Source: Parus major
Taxonomy: Eukaryota; Chordata; Aves; Passeriformes; Paridae
Direction: 5' to 3'
Length of the DNA stretch: 64,000 bases
Assembly: GCF_001522545.3 (NCBI RefSeq)
Contig: NC_031773.1
Coordinates: 46,732,359 to 46,796,358, forward strand
Shown here: positions 47,801 to 59,500 of the stretch, in pieces
Layout of the letters: each line of letters begins with the position of its first letter
Position numbering within the stretch: position 1 is the first letter of the stretch
Notes under the pieces: generated by a model
What the model was told of the DNA's origin: nothing
The model's database searches: none
The model's input: only the letters and a program-made list of their open reading frames with translations
Translations under genes and position numbers: made by a program

Positions 47801-49180
47801 AATTCCATTTTCTGATGTATAAGCAGGGAATGAGGAACAGGTGTAATGAGATTATATTGCAGGAGATTATATTGTGTCTGCTAATTCCATGGAGGTGATT
47901 ACTGGTGTGAAAGAATTCCCAGTTTTGACAGCTATGATTCACTGAGGAAGGGAACAAGTTGGAAAGGCTTCCTGGCAGAGCTTTAAGGCCTGTTAAGGAG
48001 TTGGAAGACATTTCATGAGAGAGAAGCATTTAGGACCAACATGATCAAAGCTTTTGTATACCTATGTAGCCTCGCAATTTTGTTCCTCCAATTGTCACAC
48101 TGCCTAACAATGGCACCAAAAAACCCCAAAAAACAGTCTAGAGATGATAATTTGATAATGGAGAAAGGAGTTAAATACTTCAGTGGCTTACTTAGGGTGC
48201 TGGCAGCTTTCCAACCATTGGTAGTTTTTTAATGAAGATGGGATGTTTAACAAAACAACAATGATTAATGTGACAGAGTTCTTTGTCCTGTGATCATCTG
48301 GAAAGCAGAGTGGTCTGGAAATTAGTCTACTGCAATAGACACTGCTATCAGATGGTACCAGCCTGCAATGCTTTTGCTACAACCGCTCCCAAAATTATGG
48401 TCTGTAGCTCTATAATCCTTGCATTTTACATTGTTTTACTTCATTTGGAGGCTTGGTTTCCTCAGCTGAGGAAGCCCCTGTTTCTAGGTCCAACAATGAC
48501 TTAGGACCTTTCTGCTGTGGGATCCCTGTCTTGGATTGCTCCTGGCAAACAGCCTCTCCCGGCTGTTTTTGTCTGCTTTGGAAAAATGCCTGAAGTGAGT
48601 GAACTCGGTGCCTGTGTCCTGTGAGTGGGGTTCAGCATCACCACCCACCCCAGTGGGGGGGGGACAAATCTGGGAAAGCATGGGCAGGACTGAGGCTACA
48701 TGTTACAGTTGAAGGATTCTGAGCAGGAGGATTTGGGGAAGATCCACCCATTTCAGCCTCCAGCAACGTGTCCTGAAAATGTGGGATAACAAGGAGAGGC
48801 AATAGACCTCAAGGATACAATGAAATCCTTAACTAAGCTTCCACCTCCATATTTTTTGGGCAGCTATGGTGGGAGAAGTCACCTGGGGTGATCATGGATT
48901 TACGTGGCCAGAGAGCCTCAAGAAGCTCCCACCTGAGTCCAGTGATGCAGAAGGCTGGTACCTCATTTCCCCTCTCCCAGATTGTCCTGTACTGCTCCAG
49001 GGTGTTTGACTCAGATGTAAGGGAGTGGTTTGCTTTACAGTTATAAAAGACTGCAGCTGCTTAAATCTGACCTAAATACCTTCCAGATTATGCAGCCTGA
49101 TGCTTTGTTCGAAAACCTAGAAGGTCGCTTTCTGCTGGGTCTTCTTCCCTCAAGTGAAGCAGGGGCATGGACTGGCAGTA
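44871..49180. other. Intergenic stretch, no gene recognised
   Basis: AT-rich DNA right of the SERHL copy. It contains an A-rich (AAATA)n tract at about 46036-46060 and the tRNA-like fragment at 46525-46585. Short open frames (for example 45286-45579 plus, 47348-47061 minus) match no family I know. An NFAM1 orthologue could be expected here by synteny with human but was not recognised. Confidence 0.45.
46525..46585 (-). mobile_element. tRNA-Ile-derived SINE-like fragment
   Basis: On minus the sequence contains TAGCTCAGTTGGTTACAGCA then TGATGCCAATAAACG, very close to the D-arm (A box) and anticodon arm of tRNA-Ile. The T-arm and acceptor stem are not recognisable, so it is not a working tRNA. 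Songbirds carry tRNA-Ile-derived SINEs spread by CR1, which fits; a decayed tRNA pseudogene is the alternative. Confidence 0.5.
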
Positions 49181-49189
49181 AGTGGCAAG

Positions 49190-49430
49190 TCGTGCTGGGC
49201 GGCAGCCGTGGAGGAAAGCCGCGGCAGCAGAGGGTGTTGCGCATGAAGGCTCAGGGCCCGCGGTGCGTGGCTGACTCTGGCTCCCCTCGCTCCATCCATC
49301 CCCCGGGACACGCAGCACCTCCGGGCCCGGCAGCGCGGCCGCTCCGTGCCGGGGCTGGCAGCCCGCAAGGCGCGGCAGCCGGCTCCCCGCAGCTGCGCTG
49401 GGTCACGGCGCTCTGGGCAGCCCCTGTACC
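49190..49430. promoter_or_regulatory. Small isolated CpG-rich patch
   Basis: About 240 bp of GC- and CpG-rich DNA in AT-rich surroundings, with a NotI-type site (GCGGCCGC) at about 49336. No coding exon fits in either direction. It may be an alternative upstream promoter of the gene to the right or a non-coding RNA promoter. Confidence 0.35.
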
Positions 49431-49599
49431 TTCGCTTTCCTGGAAAGCAGTTTCTCTTCGTTACTGAGAAGAGCCCTGCTCTGGTAGAGGAAGGAGGGGC
49501 CTTGCCACCGCTCCATGCAAAGGGGCCGCTACTTGTGCTAATTTTTCTCATAAGAGTGGAACTAAAGCAAACTCTGCTCGCTCTAAACCACACTGGAGG

Positions 49600-49690
49600 G
49601 GTTTGTTCGTTTTTGTTTGTTTTTGGGTTGGTTTTTTGTTTTTTGTTGTTGTTGGTTTTTGTTTTTGTTTTTCCTAGAGGGAGCAGAGGA
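49600..49690 (+). repeat. T-rich (GTTT)n-like simple repeat
   Basis: Runs of GTTTTT, GTTGTT and GGTTTTT. The opposite strand would read as a decayed A-rich tail. Confidence 0.6.
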
Positions 49691-49899
49691 ACAGGGCTGG
49701 GGTTTTTTTGTGTCTTGGTTTAGTCCTCCTGGCTTTCTCTTTTTGTGGTGTTGGGTTTTTTATCTTCTTCTTAATGCTTTGCTGTTAGCACCTCCTAAAA
49801 GGAGACTTTTAGCAAGTTAAGAGAGACCATCTCAAAGGGGGAGGAAAGATCTAATGGGAAAAACTACCTAAGACTGAATGCAGTCAAACTTTGTATTAT

Positions 49900-52640
49900 T
49901 TGCAGGTTGGATTTCCACATCAGGAGATGGTGGCAGTCATTTCCTACTCACCCCACAAGCATCCTTCCATCTGTACAAAATCTCATGCACTACCTGCATC
50001 ACCTCTCATCCCAGGGTACCCAGGCCTCCCCCTTGCTTTCTTCTCTCCCTTTCCTAGCCACTTACCACCTGGCAGGAAGCCCCCAGTTTATGTCTGGGCC
50101 ACTTGGCCAGCTACACTGTGAGGGGGGTTTCATATCCTACTCACATCCCATCCAGAAAGTCAGTGTCCACACCAGTGGGCACAGCGTGTTTGGGTCTGGC
50201 TGGGGGCCCAGTAAGGCACTGAGATCCTAAGTAATAGATCACCTGTGATCTGGAATGGGTGTTCCAGCCCTAGCTGAGCTTCCACACACAGGTCTACTAA
50301 GCTGAAGGGCAAGTCAGTAGTGGGAAATCTACTGTGTTCACTTATCTTCCCTTCTCTCTGCCTTCCATGTTCTTCTCCTTTGTTTGTTTTTTTTGGTTTT
50401 TGGGGGTTTTTTGTATCTTTTTTCCTTTCTTCTGCAGATTTTCGGTGTTTCATTATCTCCAGTTCTTTTCCCTCATCATGTTATCCTCCCCTTCTTCTGA
50501 GGCAATCTTTACCTTTTGCTTTCCCAGAAAACTGTCTTTATTCAGTAGTTTGCAATGACCTGCCCCAAAACACCATGCTTTTTCCCTCCCAAACTGACAG
50601 GAGTAAATAGGCAGATTGTGGCTCCTTCTTCCTTATGCAAGTTGTAAGGAATCTGCATGCTGAGAAGTACTGAAGCTGTTAGGGTGTTATTGGTTCTTGG
50701 GCTGCTGGATATCAACATCTTGGGATTTACCAAAGACTTGGAGGTTGCTGAAGAACAAGCAGAGAAACACCACAAAGTAGAACTATGATCCAAAGGCAGA
50801 ATGAACTCAGACCCACAGCTCTCAGCAGCAGGACTTAAGACAAAACTCTCTGGAAATGGTTCATTCCATCAGCAGCTTTATCAATTGATGTTTCACATTT
50901 AATGTGGTTTAAAATTTTAGTATCAGGGATAGTGAGGGTATATGTATCCATAGGCAGGGGAAAAAAATGAGGGGTAGGATAAAACTTGTAAATCCTAATA
51001 ACAAATCCTGGCACCTTCTTGGGAGCTATTTCTTGTTATGCTGTCATCAGCATCCTGGGCATCTCAAAAACTGTCTTTAGGATGGATCCAGCTTTCTTCA
51101 GAGATGCAGCAGTGGGAGGTGTTAAAATTAGCCTGCCTATATTTTCACTGTCATTACACAAAGGTTTTCAGGTGGGTATCCTTGCACTGAAAGCAGTTGG
51201 GGGAAAAAAACTCTTCAATCCAGTGGTGATGCTCCAGGAGAGCATGGGAAGTCTCTTGGTTCTAGGGAATTTGCTTGTATTCTTTTTTCCTCAAGAAAAC
51301 TCACCTAAAGATAGGATTTGTTTTTCATGTTAAACATATCTAGACTTGGTTTCAGGCTCACAGGAAAGAAATGCAGCACTAGCTAAGCCTGTGCATGATG
51401 TGGTTGCCTTCTCCTCCTTCATGTCACAGGACACAAGCTATTTCAGCATGCTTGTGTTTTCCACCTATAATGAAGGTACCTCAGAGGTACCTTGATCCTG
51501 AACACACTTTGGACCCTGTGGGTCAAACCTGAGCTTTGGAAAACTGTGGTCAGTAGTGCCATTGTGACATGTCTCACTGGCTTTTATGGCTGAAGATGAT
51601 TGCTGCAATACGCTTCAGCTGTAACTGCTGCCAGGTCACAGTTTCAAGTGGATGAGAGAAATATGAGCAAGACCCACAGACAATCTTGGAGCAGTGAGGC
51701 TGGATGGTAACTTTTCACAGGCAAAGATGAAAAAGAAGCAAAGGTAGAATTAGACCAGGCCATTTAACATTAAGGCAAGGTGGCTGGAAGAGTCTATGAA
51801 GTCACCCAATAAATGTTATAAATATCCACAGAGGGAAACAGACTCCCTACTAGGCGACTGTAAAGCAAACCACAGGATATTTTTGAAGCTACCATCCAAA
51901 AGTACAAAGAAAAGTGTGACAAGCCTACTTAAAAACCAAAAATGGAACAGATGAGCACTTCATCCCTGCTGTGATTTAGAGTTCCAGCGGCAGGTCCTCC
52001 CACTGAAGCCTCTCTGAAAAAGAATGAAGTGCTTTGCCCAGATTCTTATGAAAGTTCAGAAATTCTTCTGTGGTCAGCAACATCTTCATGCTTGGTTGAA
52101 AGGAAAAACAAGAATTGATGTCTCAACATTCAGTGGAGCTTCTGGCAAGGCTGAGGATCAGATTCAGTGGTGTGTTTCTGACTGCTTTATGCTCCCTAGC
52201 AATGCCAAGCAGCTGTAAAGCTTTTAGTCTGCTGCTCAAGCTAGAATTACGGCTGCTTTGCACTGGTACAGAGCAGCCAGAGCACGTCTGCGTTTGGGAT
52301 TTGTATAGAGCTTTTTCAACAGGGCAATCCACCTGGTATGCACACACCAGGTAATGTTCAAAGCATCTAGAGAAAGTATATAGATGAATGAGAGCTCTGA
52401 TAACATGATCAAATCACAGCTTCATTCCAGGCTAGGCCTTTAAACTGTGAGGTTTGTACTGAATTCCAAAGTTTATTTTTTCTTCTAATACATCTATTTT
52501 CTCTGAGCAGTAATATGCTTACAGTATGCACCATGCAGTGCGCTATTTATATTTCATATCACAACGTTTCTCTGCATTTGTAATTTTTTACATGATTTCC
52601 AGTATTTTAATTTGACCCACCAAGGCAAGAGCGTGCGTTT
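49900..52640. other. Intergenic stretch, nothing recognised
   Basis: Unique AT-rich sequence with pyrimidine runs at 50340-50440. No coding exon, RNA gene or repeat family identified. Confidence 0.4.
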
Positions 52641-53560
52641 TGGGGTACGATCCTTAAGTGCGTATTACCCTGCCACACACGCTGTGCTTCCAGGGTGCCC
52701 GGTGTCCTTCTGAGAGCTCCTGCAGTGCCCGAGAGGTGCTGGGAGAATTCTGGCAGGGAAGGTCGGGGCAGGCTCTCTGATTTCCGCTGGTGTAAAGAGC
52801 CCCCTACGTCCCCCCCGTCTCGGCCCTGGACACTGCCCCTTCCCCGGCGCTTGCGAACCCCGATGCCCCAGCCCCGATGCAGCTGAGGGTGCCTGGGAGG
52901 AGGGGCAGAGCCCCGGACCGGCCGCCCCCTCCCCGGGCGACACGTGGCTCCGGCGGGTCCCGGGGCTGGCGGATGCTGCGGTGCCGTCCCGGTGGAGTTC
53001 GCTCTGCCAGTCCGCGGCAGAGGGGCTTTCACAGCATATTTTTTTTATTTTTTTTTTTCCTTTTTTCCTCTCTCTCCCCGCTATCCGTCCAAGTTTGCTT
53101 TTTAAAAAACCCAAACTTTTTCTTCTTCTTCTTTACTTTTTTGTTCCCCTTGCAAGAGCCACGCCGTGGAAAGACGGAGTAGTGGAGGAGGGAGAAACCC
53201 CTCCCCTTCCCCTCCTCCGTGGCTCAGTCCTCGGAAAAGAAACATTTGGGGGGTTTCCTCCCCTCCTACCCTTCCCCTCCCTTCTGTGCCGCTCCGCTCC
53301 CCGGAGCCGAAGCCGCCGCCGCGGCGCCCGAGGAGGGCCCGGCGGGGCAGCCGCGCCGCCCCCGGTAAGCCGCGCACCGGCCCCTTGGTGAGCGGAGGGG
53401 CCGGGGGGGGGATGCGGGGAGCGGGGCCGCCTCCGTTTGGCTTCGGGGCGGGAGAGCGGCGGGGGCCGGGCCGGGCAGCGCCGCCGTCTCTCCGGCACTG
53501 AGCGCTCGCTCGCACCGGAGGCAGCGCCGCCCGCCCGTGGCCCCGGAGGTGCCGAGAGTA
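52640..53560 (+). promoter_or_regulatory. CpG island with candidate first exon(s) of a rightward gene
   Basis: A clear CpG island about 0.9 kb long with a pyrimidine-rich stretch at 53037-53160. Two good donors on plus follow: CCG then GTAAGC (exon end 53364) and GAGA then GTAAGT (exon end 53557). Either could end a 5' UTR exon. By comparison with human gene order, TCF20, which has non-coding 5' exons and long 5' introns, is the likeliest owner, but nothing coding supports this directly. Large minus-strand open frames across the island reflect composition. Confidence 0.5.
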
Positions 53561-56500
53561 AGTTGTGCTGCGTTAACTGGAAACAGCCTTTCCTGGGGGC
53601 GCGGGCTGCGGGGAGTCTGTCTGTCCGTCTGCCTGTCTGCTCCGATCCCCCCTTGGCTTGCAAGCCTCCGATGATTTGGCTCCTGGAGGGGTTGGGACCG
53701 TCGTTGGGTGGGAAGAAGGAGGGTGTTGGGGCTTGGGGGGGCTTTTCCGAGGAGTCGGGGGAGATTTGGGGTGCTGGCATCTCACTGCCGGCCTTGAAGG
53801 GAGCCATGTGCTGTACTGGGTTGGTGGCGAGGTGCTGGGAGTAGCCTGGGAGGCTCCATGGGGACTGTCCTGCCGTCAAGGTGTTCTTCACAGCGTCAGG
53901 ACAGGGGATGCTTCTTTTAAAGTGAAACCTGCAAATTATGTAATGTCTTAGATGGATCTGTAGGGAAGCAGCCACACAGGTCTGGGTAACTTGGTCTTCA
54001 CACCACTTCTTCCCTTTCACGTAAAGCCCTGGAGAAACGGTGCTCAGGGTGTTACACTTAGCTGGGAAAGGGAGCTGCCTGCCAGAAGTGAAGGAGTTAC
54101 AGGGAAGTGACTGAACCAGGGGTGTACATGCCCGTTTGGGGTTGCCTTGAAAGGCGGAGAAACTCGCCATCCTCCAGACCTGGCACAGTCAGAACGCAGC
54201 CTCACACCTGTCGTTTCTCAGAAGATAAGTGCTGCACGCCCATGAAAAGCCTCATCGCAAAGGTTATCACTAAATCCTCCTTTATGCAATCTGAGTCATG
54301 GTGCTCACAGTCATGCAGGATCCGCTACTCACTTTTTCCCACAAATACACGCGCTGTTACTGAGAATTTTGGAATGGTTACCATGTAAAACCTCAGCTCA
54401 TGCTACTCTTAGGTTTCATTTTTTCTCTTTTTAAAAAATTTAGTTTAAATATCTATTACTTCTTGCTTAGTAGAAGCTTGGAAACAGGATCTGGATGAAT
54501 CCCAGAGGTATCTGAGAGGAACTCAAGAATGTTAAGTTAATGTCCCTGGCTTTTTTCTTCTCCTGCATGGTGAAGAAGGGGGATGTGGCTTGACCATTGT
54601 TCTGGAAAGTTGAGGGTAAAGAGTATTGTTAGCAAGCTGCTATTTAGGACTATGTGGTCCAGACAGTGCCATTTACTAGTTCTAGTCCTTGCAGCTCTCA
54701 GAGAATTTAAATTAAAAACCCAGTCACATGTTGACCACATTCAACTCTGTAAAATGGGGTGGAATCAGAAATAACTAGTTTCCTGATGTTTCATTCTTTA
54801 TTTACTGTGTCCTTAAGAAGGTATACAAGCATATCTTCTTTCTCCAAACAATTGCAACTGCAATTCAGATGCTGTGTGAATGTCAAATGGCCCATTCAGT
54901 CACAGCAGGGCAATGGTCATGTGCTTTAAAATCATGTATATGCACAGAAGTTTGTGAGACTGAGGCTGTATTATCACATAATGTTGCTCAAGTTACGGCG
55001 ACTAAATGTGGCCAGTCGCTGCAGATGAAGCCAAGCTTTGTTTCTGTGTTCATGAGTGATTCTGCTGGGTATGTGATTTAAAACATGGTTGTTGAAGTAA
55101 GGATTCTTGTTCTTTCCAGAGGGGAAGGCTCTTGGGCACAAGCCCGCAGGATTACTGGGATGCCAACCTCCCACACAGGTTCCCATCTTTTCCTGAGTTA
55201 AACTGGGATCTGGGACTTTGTTGTTTCTGTACTCCTTGTTAATGTTCTGTATGTTGTATGTCCTTTCATAACCTGCCTTGCTTATTAGTACTTACTTAAA
55301 TGCAGTGGGGTTGAGTGGCAACACAGGGATTTTCTGTAAGATTGTGTTGGAAGGCACAGGTAAACTGTGCTAGGGTCCCCAAAAATGGACATAGAAGAGC
55401 ACTGGGAGAGGCTGAGATTCTTCAGATCTTCCCAGGTGTGTGCCTCTGTCCCCACTGTGCCTGCTCAGAGAGGGCCAAATTCAGTTTCCAGATGACAGCT
55501 TCAAACATGAAACAGTGCCTCTTACCCTACTCAGTCCAGCTGGGATTTCTGTGAAGTTGGTGGTCGGTTTGCGCAAGGATAGAGCTGGAGTTGGGTGGTG
55601 TAAATTCTTAATTGCTGTCACTAATACTGTGGTTGCATTGCTGAGAAACAAAGGAGAAAATGTGCCTTTAGAGCTGTGTTTTTTCCCTTGTTTCTCTTTT
55701 ACTCTGTCCCCACTGGAAATGTTTTGCTCCTTTCTCCTAGTGTTTCCCTGCAGCTCCTTGCCACCCGTCTGTCCCCTTGCCACCTACAAGCTTTTCTGTC
55801 CTGGTTTCTCCAGCCTTGGTTTGGTCAGCAGTAAAGAGATAGTGCCAGTACTTAAATATGACATCATTTGGGTCGGGTTGATACTGTGGTTAGATTAATA
55901 AAAGCTGTGGGGAGGTGGTGTGTTCCTGAGCTGTTATTCCAGGCCACTGAAGACCTCAGCTAGTGGTGCTTGCCAAAAGCTCACAAGAATGGAGAGGAGG
56001 GCACATGCATCTCTGTAACTTAAAATGTGGATGGTGTAAGAGCTGAGTAAGCCATACAGGGATGATATCTTTTTAGAGTGAAGTTGTTAAGCATGTATGT
56101 CATTAGGAGGCATGTTTATTTAAAATAATGCAACTAAATGTTACATTAATTAGATCCTTGATTAAGTAGAGGCAGAAGGCAGTTATGATAGCAACCCTTT
56201 TTATCCTGTCAGTCTATTTCATTACAACCTCCTCTTCTGGTTTGCATTTGTGCATATCCTGCATCCTTCTGCCTCAGTAAGGTATTTCTTAGCTCACCAT
56301 TTTGCTGAAATCAGTCTCAACCTTTAAAAAAAAAAAGTGCAGTGCTGTTTTCATGTAGCAGGATTTGGTCAATTTGTGTTAATGACTGATCAAAAGGACT
56401 GCTTGAATTCTTCTTCCCCCTTGCCCCTCACCAAATGCAAGGTTTCACGTTAAGATTTGGAAGTGAGAGGTGTAGAAAATCCTACTTTTTAAACTAATGG

Positions 56501-59500
56501 AAATCAACGCTTCTGTTCAATAGGTATTTAATAGTGTAAAAATGTAAATTCGGTTTTAGTAGAATGGCAAAATGGTGGTTTGTGTTGTCTTTGGAGACTT
56601 CAGAGCTGCCCCTTATTTTCATCCTCTTCAGTGGAGAAATGAAAAGGCCTGTGTGCACTTCACAGGAAATGAATGTCTGATACAGGCTTGCAGGCTGCAC
56701 ATTTCCAAGAACCACTCTCAAGGTATTTTGATAATGCACATTCTCTCTGCCTTCTCTCTTCCTGCTCCTCCTGCACTTTGTGTGCTTCTGCTTGTTTGCA
56801 AACCCATGCAAAGTTGAGGGGAAGAATCGAACGGTGCCGCTATTAAGTTTGCAGATGGCTTCTTTGCTTACAGCTTTATACTGGAGCAGTGGCTGACAAA
56901 ATTGGGTTAAACTGGAAGCATTCAGTTGCCTTTGTTGCAGAAGGCTTTTGTCCTTTCCCTCACTCCCTGCAAGTGCTGAAGAAAAAATTTGACTTCAGAT
57001 TGTGACTTGTGCAACAAGGGAGTTTTTTGTGTGTATGTGATTCTGCAGTTCAGAAACAGTTTGGATCTACTTTCATACTTCCTCAGTAGCAAAGTTTATT
57101 TGGAAACTTAGGCTAAAGCTAAGAAAATTTCTATGACTTTTAGCAGTTTAGGAAAATGCGAGAGATCTGCAGTCTGAACTTTGTAGCTAGGCTTCTGCAC
57201 ATCCTGCTGAAGATGCCTTGCTGAAGCTAAGGGGGTTCAGTGTAAGTTTGCCTCAGTTGGCACACTAGTGGTGATGAGCACAGGTTTGATTGTGCAGGAG
57301 TGGTTTGTTTATGCTTTTTGACAGACCAACAGCATTGTTCTTTATCCATATTTTAGTTCTTCCTTGTTTTCTGGTGAGATTTTTTGGCGTGGAAGGATGG
57401 AAGTCAGACCTGTAGGAATATTTACTGCTTTAGTAGTAAACACTTGAAACCTGCTATTTGTGTACAGTGCACACTGATATTCAAGTCAGCACATCGAAAG
57501 AAAAGGTGCTGTTCTTTTTAGTCATTAAAGAATGAGAAAAACATGGACAGAGCTATTTTAACTCTGCAGCAGGTCCATAGCTGATTCCTCATATTGACTT
57601 CTTATACCCTTTTTTACTACTTCAGTTTTGCACAAAGGGCATTTATGCCTTGTGCTGGGCTTCTCTTAGTGTTATGTCAGGTTTAAATGGTTAAGAGGTG
57701 TCTTAAAAAAGTGTTGATAAAAAACCCAGCCCTTTGCTGCTGGATTCCTCTGCCTAAGGTCTGCTAAAGCATGACATGACAGAAACAAAGCAAAGACATT
57801 TGAGAGAGAAGAGAAATGAGATTCCTCACATCAGTTCTCTCACTTTCCCCACTCTATATGATTGGCGTTTTTCCTTTTATGAGTTTTAAAATTACTTACT
57901 TTTCAATCTTGGTCACCTTTGAACTTCCTCTCATCTGGTTTTCTGAAAAAATACAAAAAGAATGTCCTCATTGTACTGTATCTTTCTCTGGCATCCTCTT
58001 GTGTATATACCTGCTCTCTAAACTGAACATGAAATGTCTCCAGTCTCTCTCTGTACAGTGATGTGTTGCTTCTTCTTACCCATCTCTAGGCCTATCCTTT
58101 TAGTCTCAGCTCTGCATGTTTTTATTTCAGGTGACTAGAACAGACTGTATTCTCTCAGGTAGTGACATTAGTGGTATGTTCCCACCCATCCGTTTTGCAC
58201 CCTCCCACTCCCACTTGCTTCTTGGTTTTTAAATGACTGCTTTTGCATTCGGAGCTGGAGCTTTCCTTAATGAACCCTCAGCACTGTTACTTGGCTCATT
58301 GGTCAGCTGCACCACTTAATTTATTGCTCTTGAAAATACAGACCCAGCTGGTTTTCCTACAGGCCTGTGTGCATTTGCATGTGTCAGGACAGAGTCTTCC
58401 CTGACCTCCTGCTGCTTTCCTGCTGATGAATTTTGAATGACCTCTGACTTTTCTGTCCTGCAGAGAGTGATTTTGTCACTGTTTACCCTGGGAAGGCAGT
58501 GGAGAGGGCTTGCTACGTTTTGAGTTGGCTGCCTAGATTTAAGTAAGATGAGGCTGTAAGCTGCCTGCTGGGGGGCAAGGTTAGGCCTTGGGGGTTTGAG
58601 GTGCTGTGAGTAGTGAGAGCTTGAAGACAGGGAGAGGCAATTCTAGGAAGATGCCTGGTCAACATGTGAGTTTGCACAGTGAGGGGGAGGAGCCGCTTGC
58701 ATAAGAGATTGGGGATCCTTTGGGCTGCTTGTACCCACCAGCCTGTTGAGGAGGGAGGTGGGATGCTCTGCAAAGTACGCTCAGTTGAACAAGGGGGAAG
58801 ATGCAGTGGGTGGGAGGGTGGCAGAGAGGTGACTAGATGTGCAGGGGCTGAAATGCCTTGGTTTCTTCCAGCCACCCCTCTTCTACCTCCCATTCACCCT
58901 GTGGCATGACTGCTCCACATCTTCTGCCCATCTGCTATACGGGTCCTGGCGTGCTGCTGGCTCTTTAGCTCATGTACTGTGTCTCACTTTTTGACTTGCT
59001 TCGGGAAGCACAAAATGTGTCCTGTCATCTGTTGCTTCTTCAGGTGCCATCTGCCTGGTGGGCAACTCTGCCTGGGGGTTGGCTCTCCCCCACACCAGGT
59101 AGCCTTGTGCTGCTCCTGCCCTAGCAGCATATGTCAAAAAAGTTCCTTCCAGTATTTGCAGTCCTCTGGCAATTGCTAGTGCAGCTGATTTGATTGAGAG
59201 AACACCTCTCTTTGTATCTTGACCACTCATTTCCAATTCAAAATCTTTGTACAGTCCACCATACCCAGCTGGCTTTCTGCGTTAATGTCACTTTTCCCCA
59301 TCTCTTCTGATCGAGCACCCTCTTTTCTCCTTTCAGGTTAATCAGCATTAAATACTGGGGAATCTCCTCAACATCCCGTGTAAGAAAAAAGTAATACCTG
59401 CTTGCTTGTGTCTCTTTTCTGCAGTGTCCCTGTCCCCACTAGCTGGTATCCCACTCAACTAAATGATTCCCCAGAGGGTTTCTGTTTCTGATAAACTGAA

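Noticed and set aside
53133..54170. 345-codon open frame on minus across the CpG island
   Set aside because: Proline/arginine-rich translation with no family resemblance; long open frames are expected by chance in GC-rich islands, and the true signals there point to plus.
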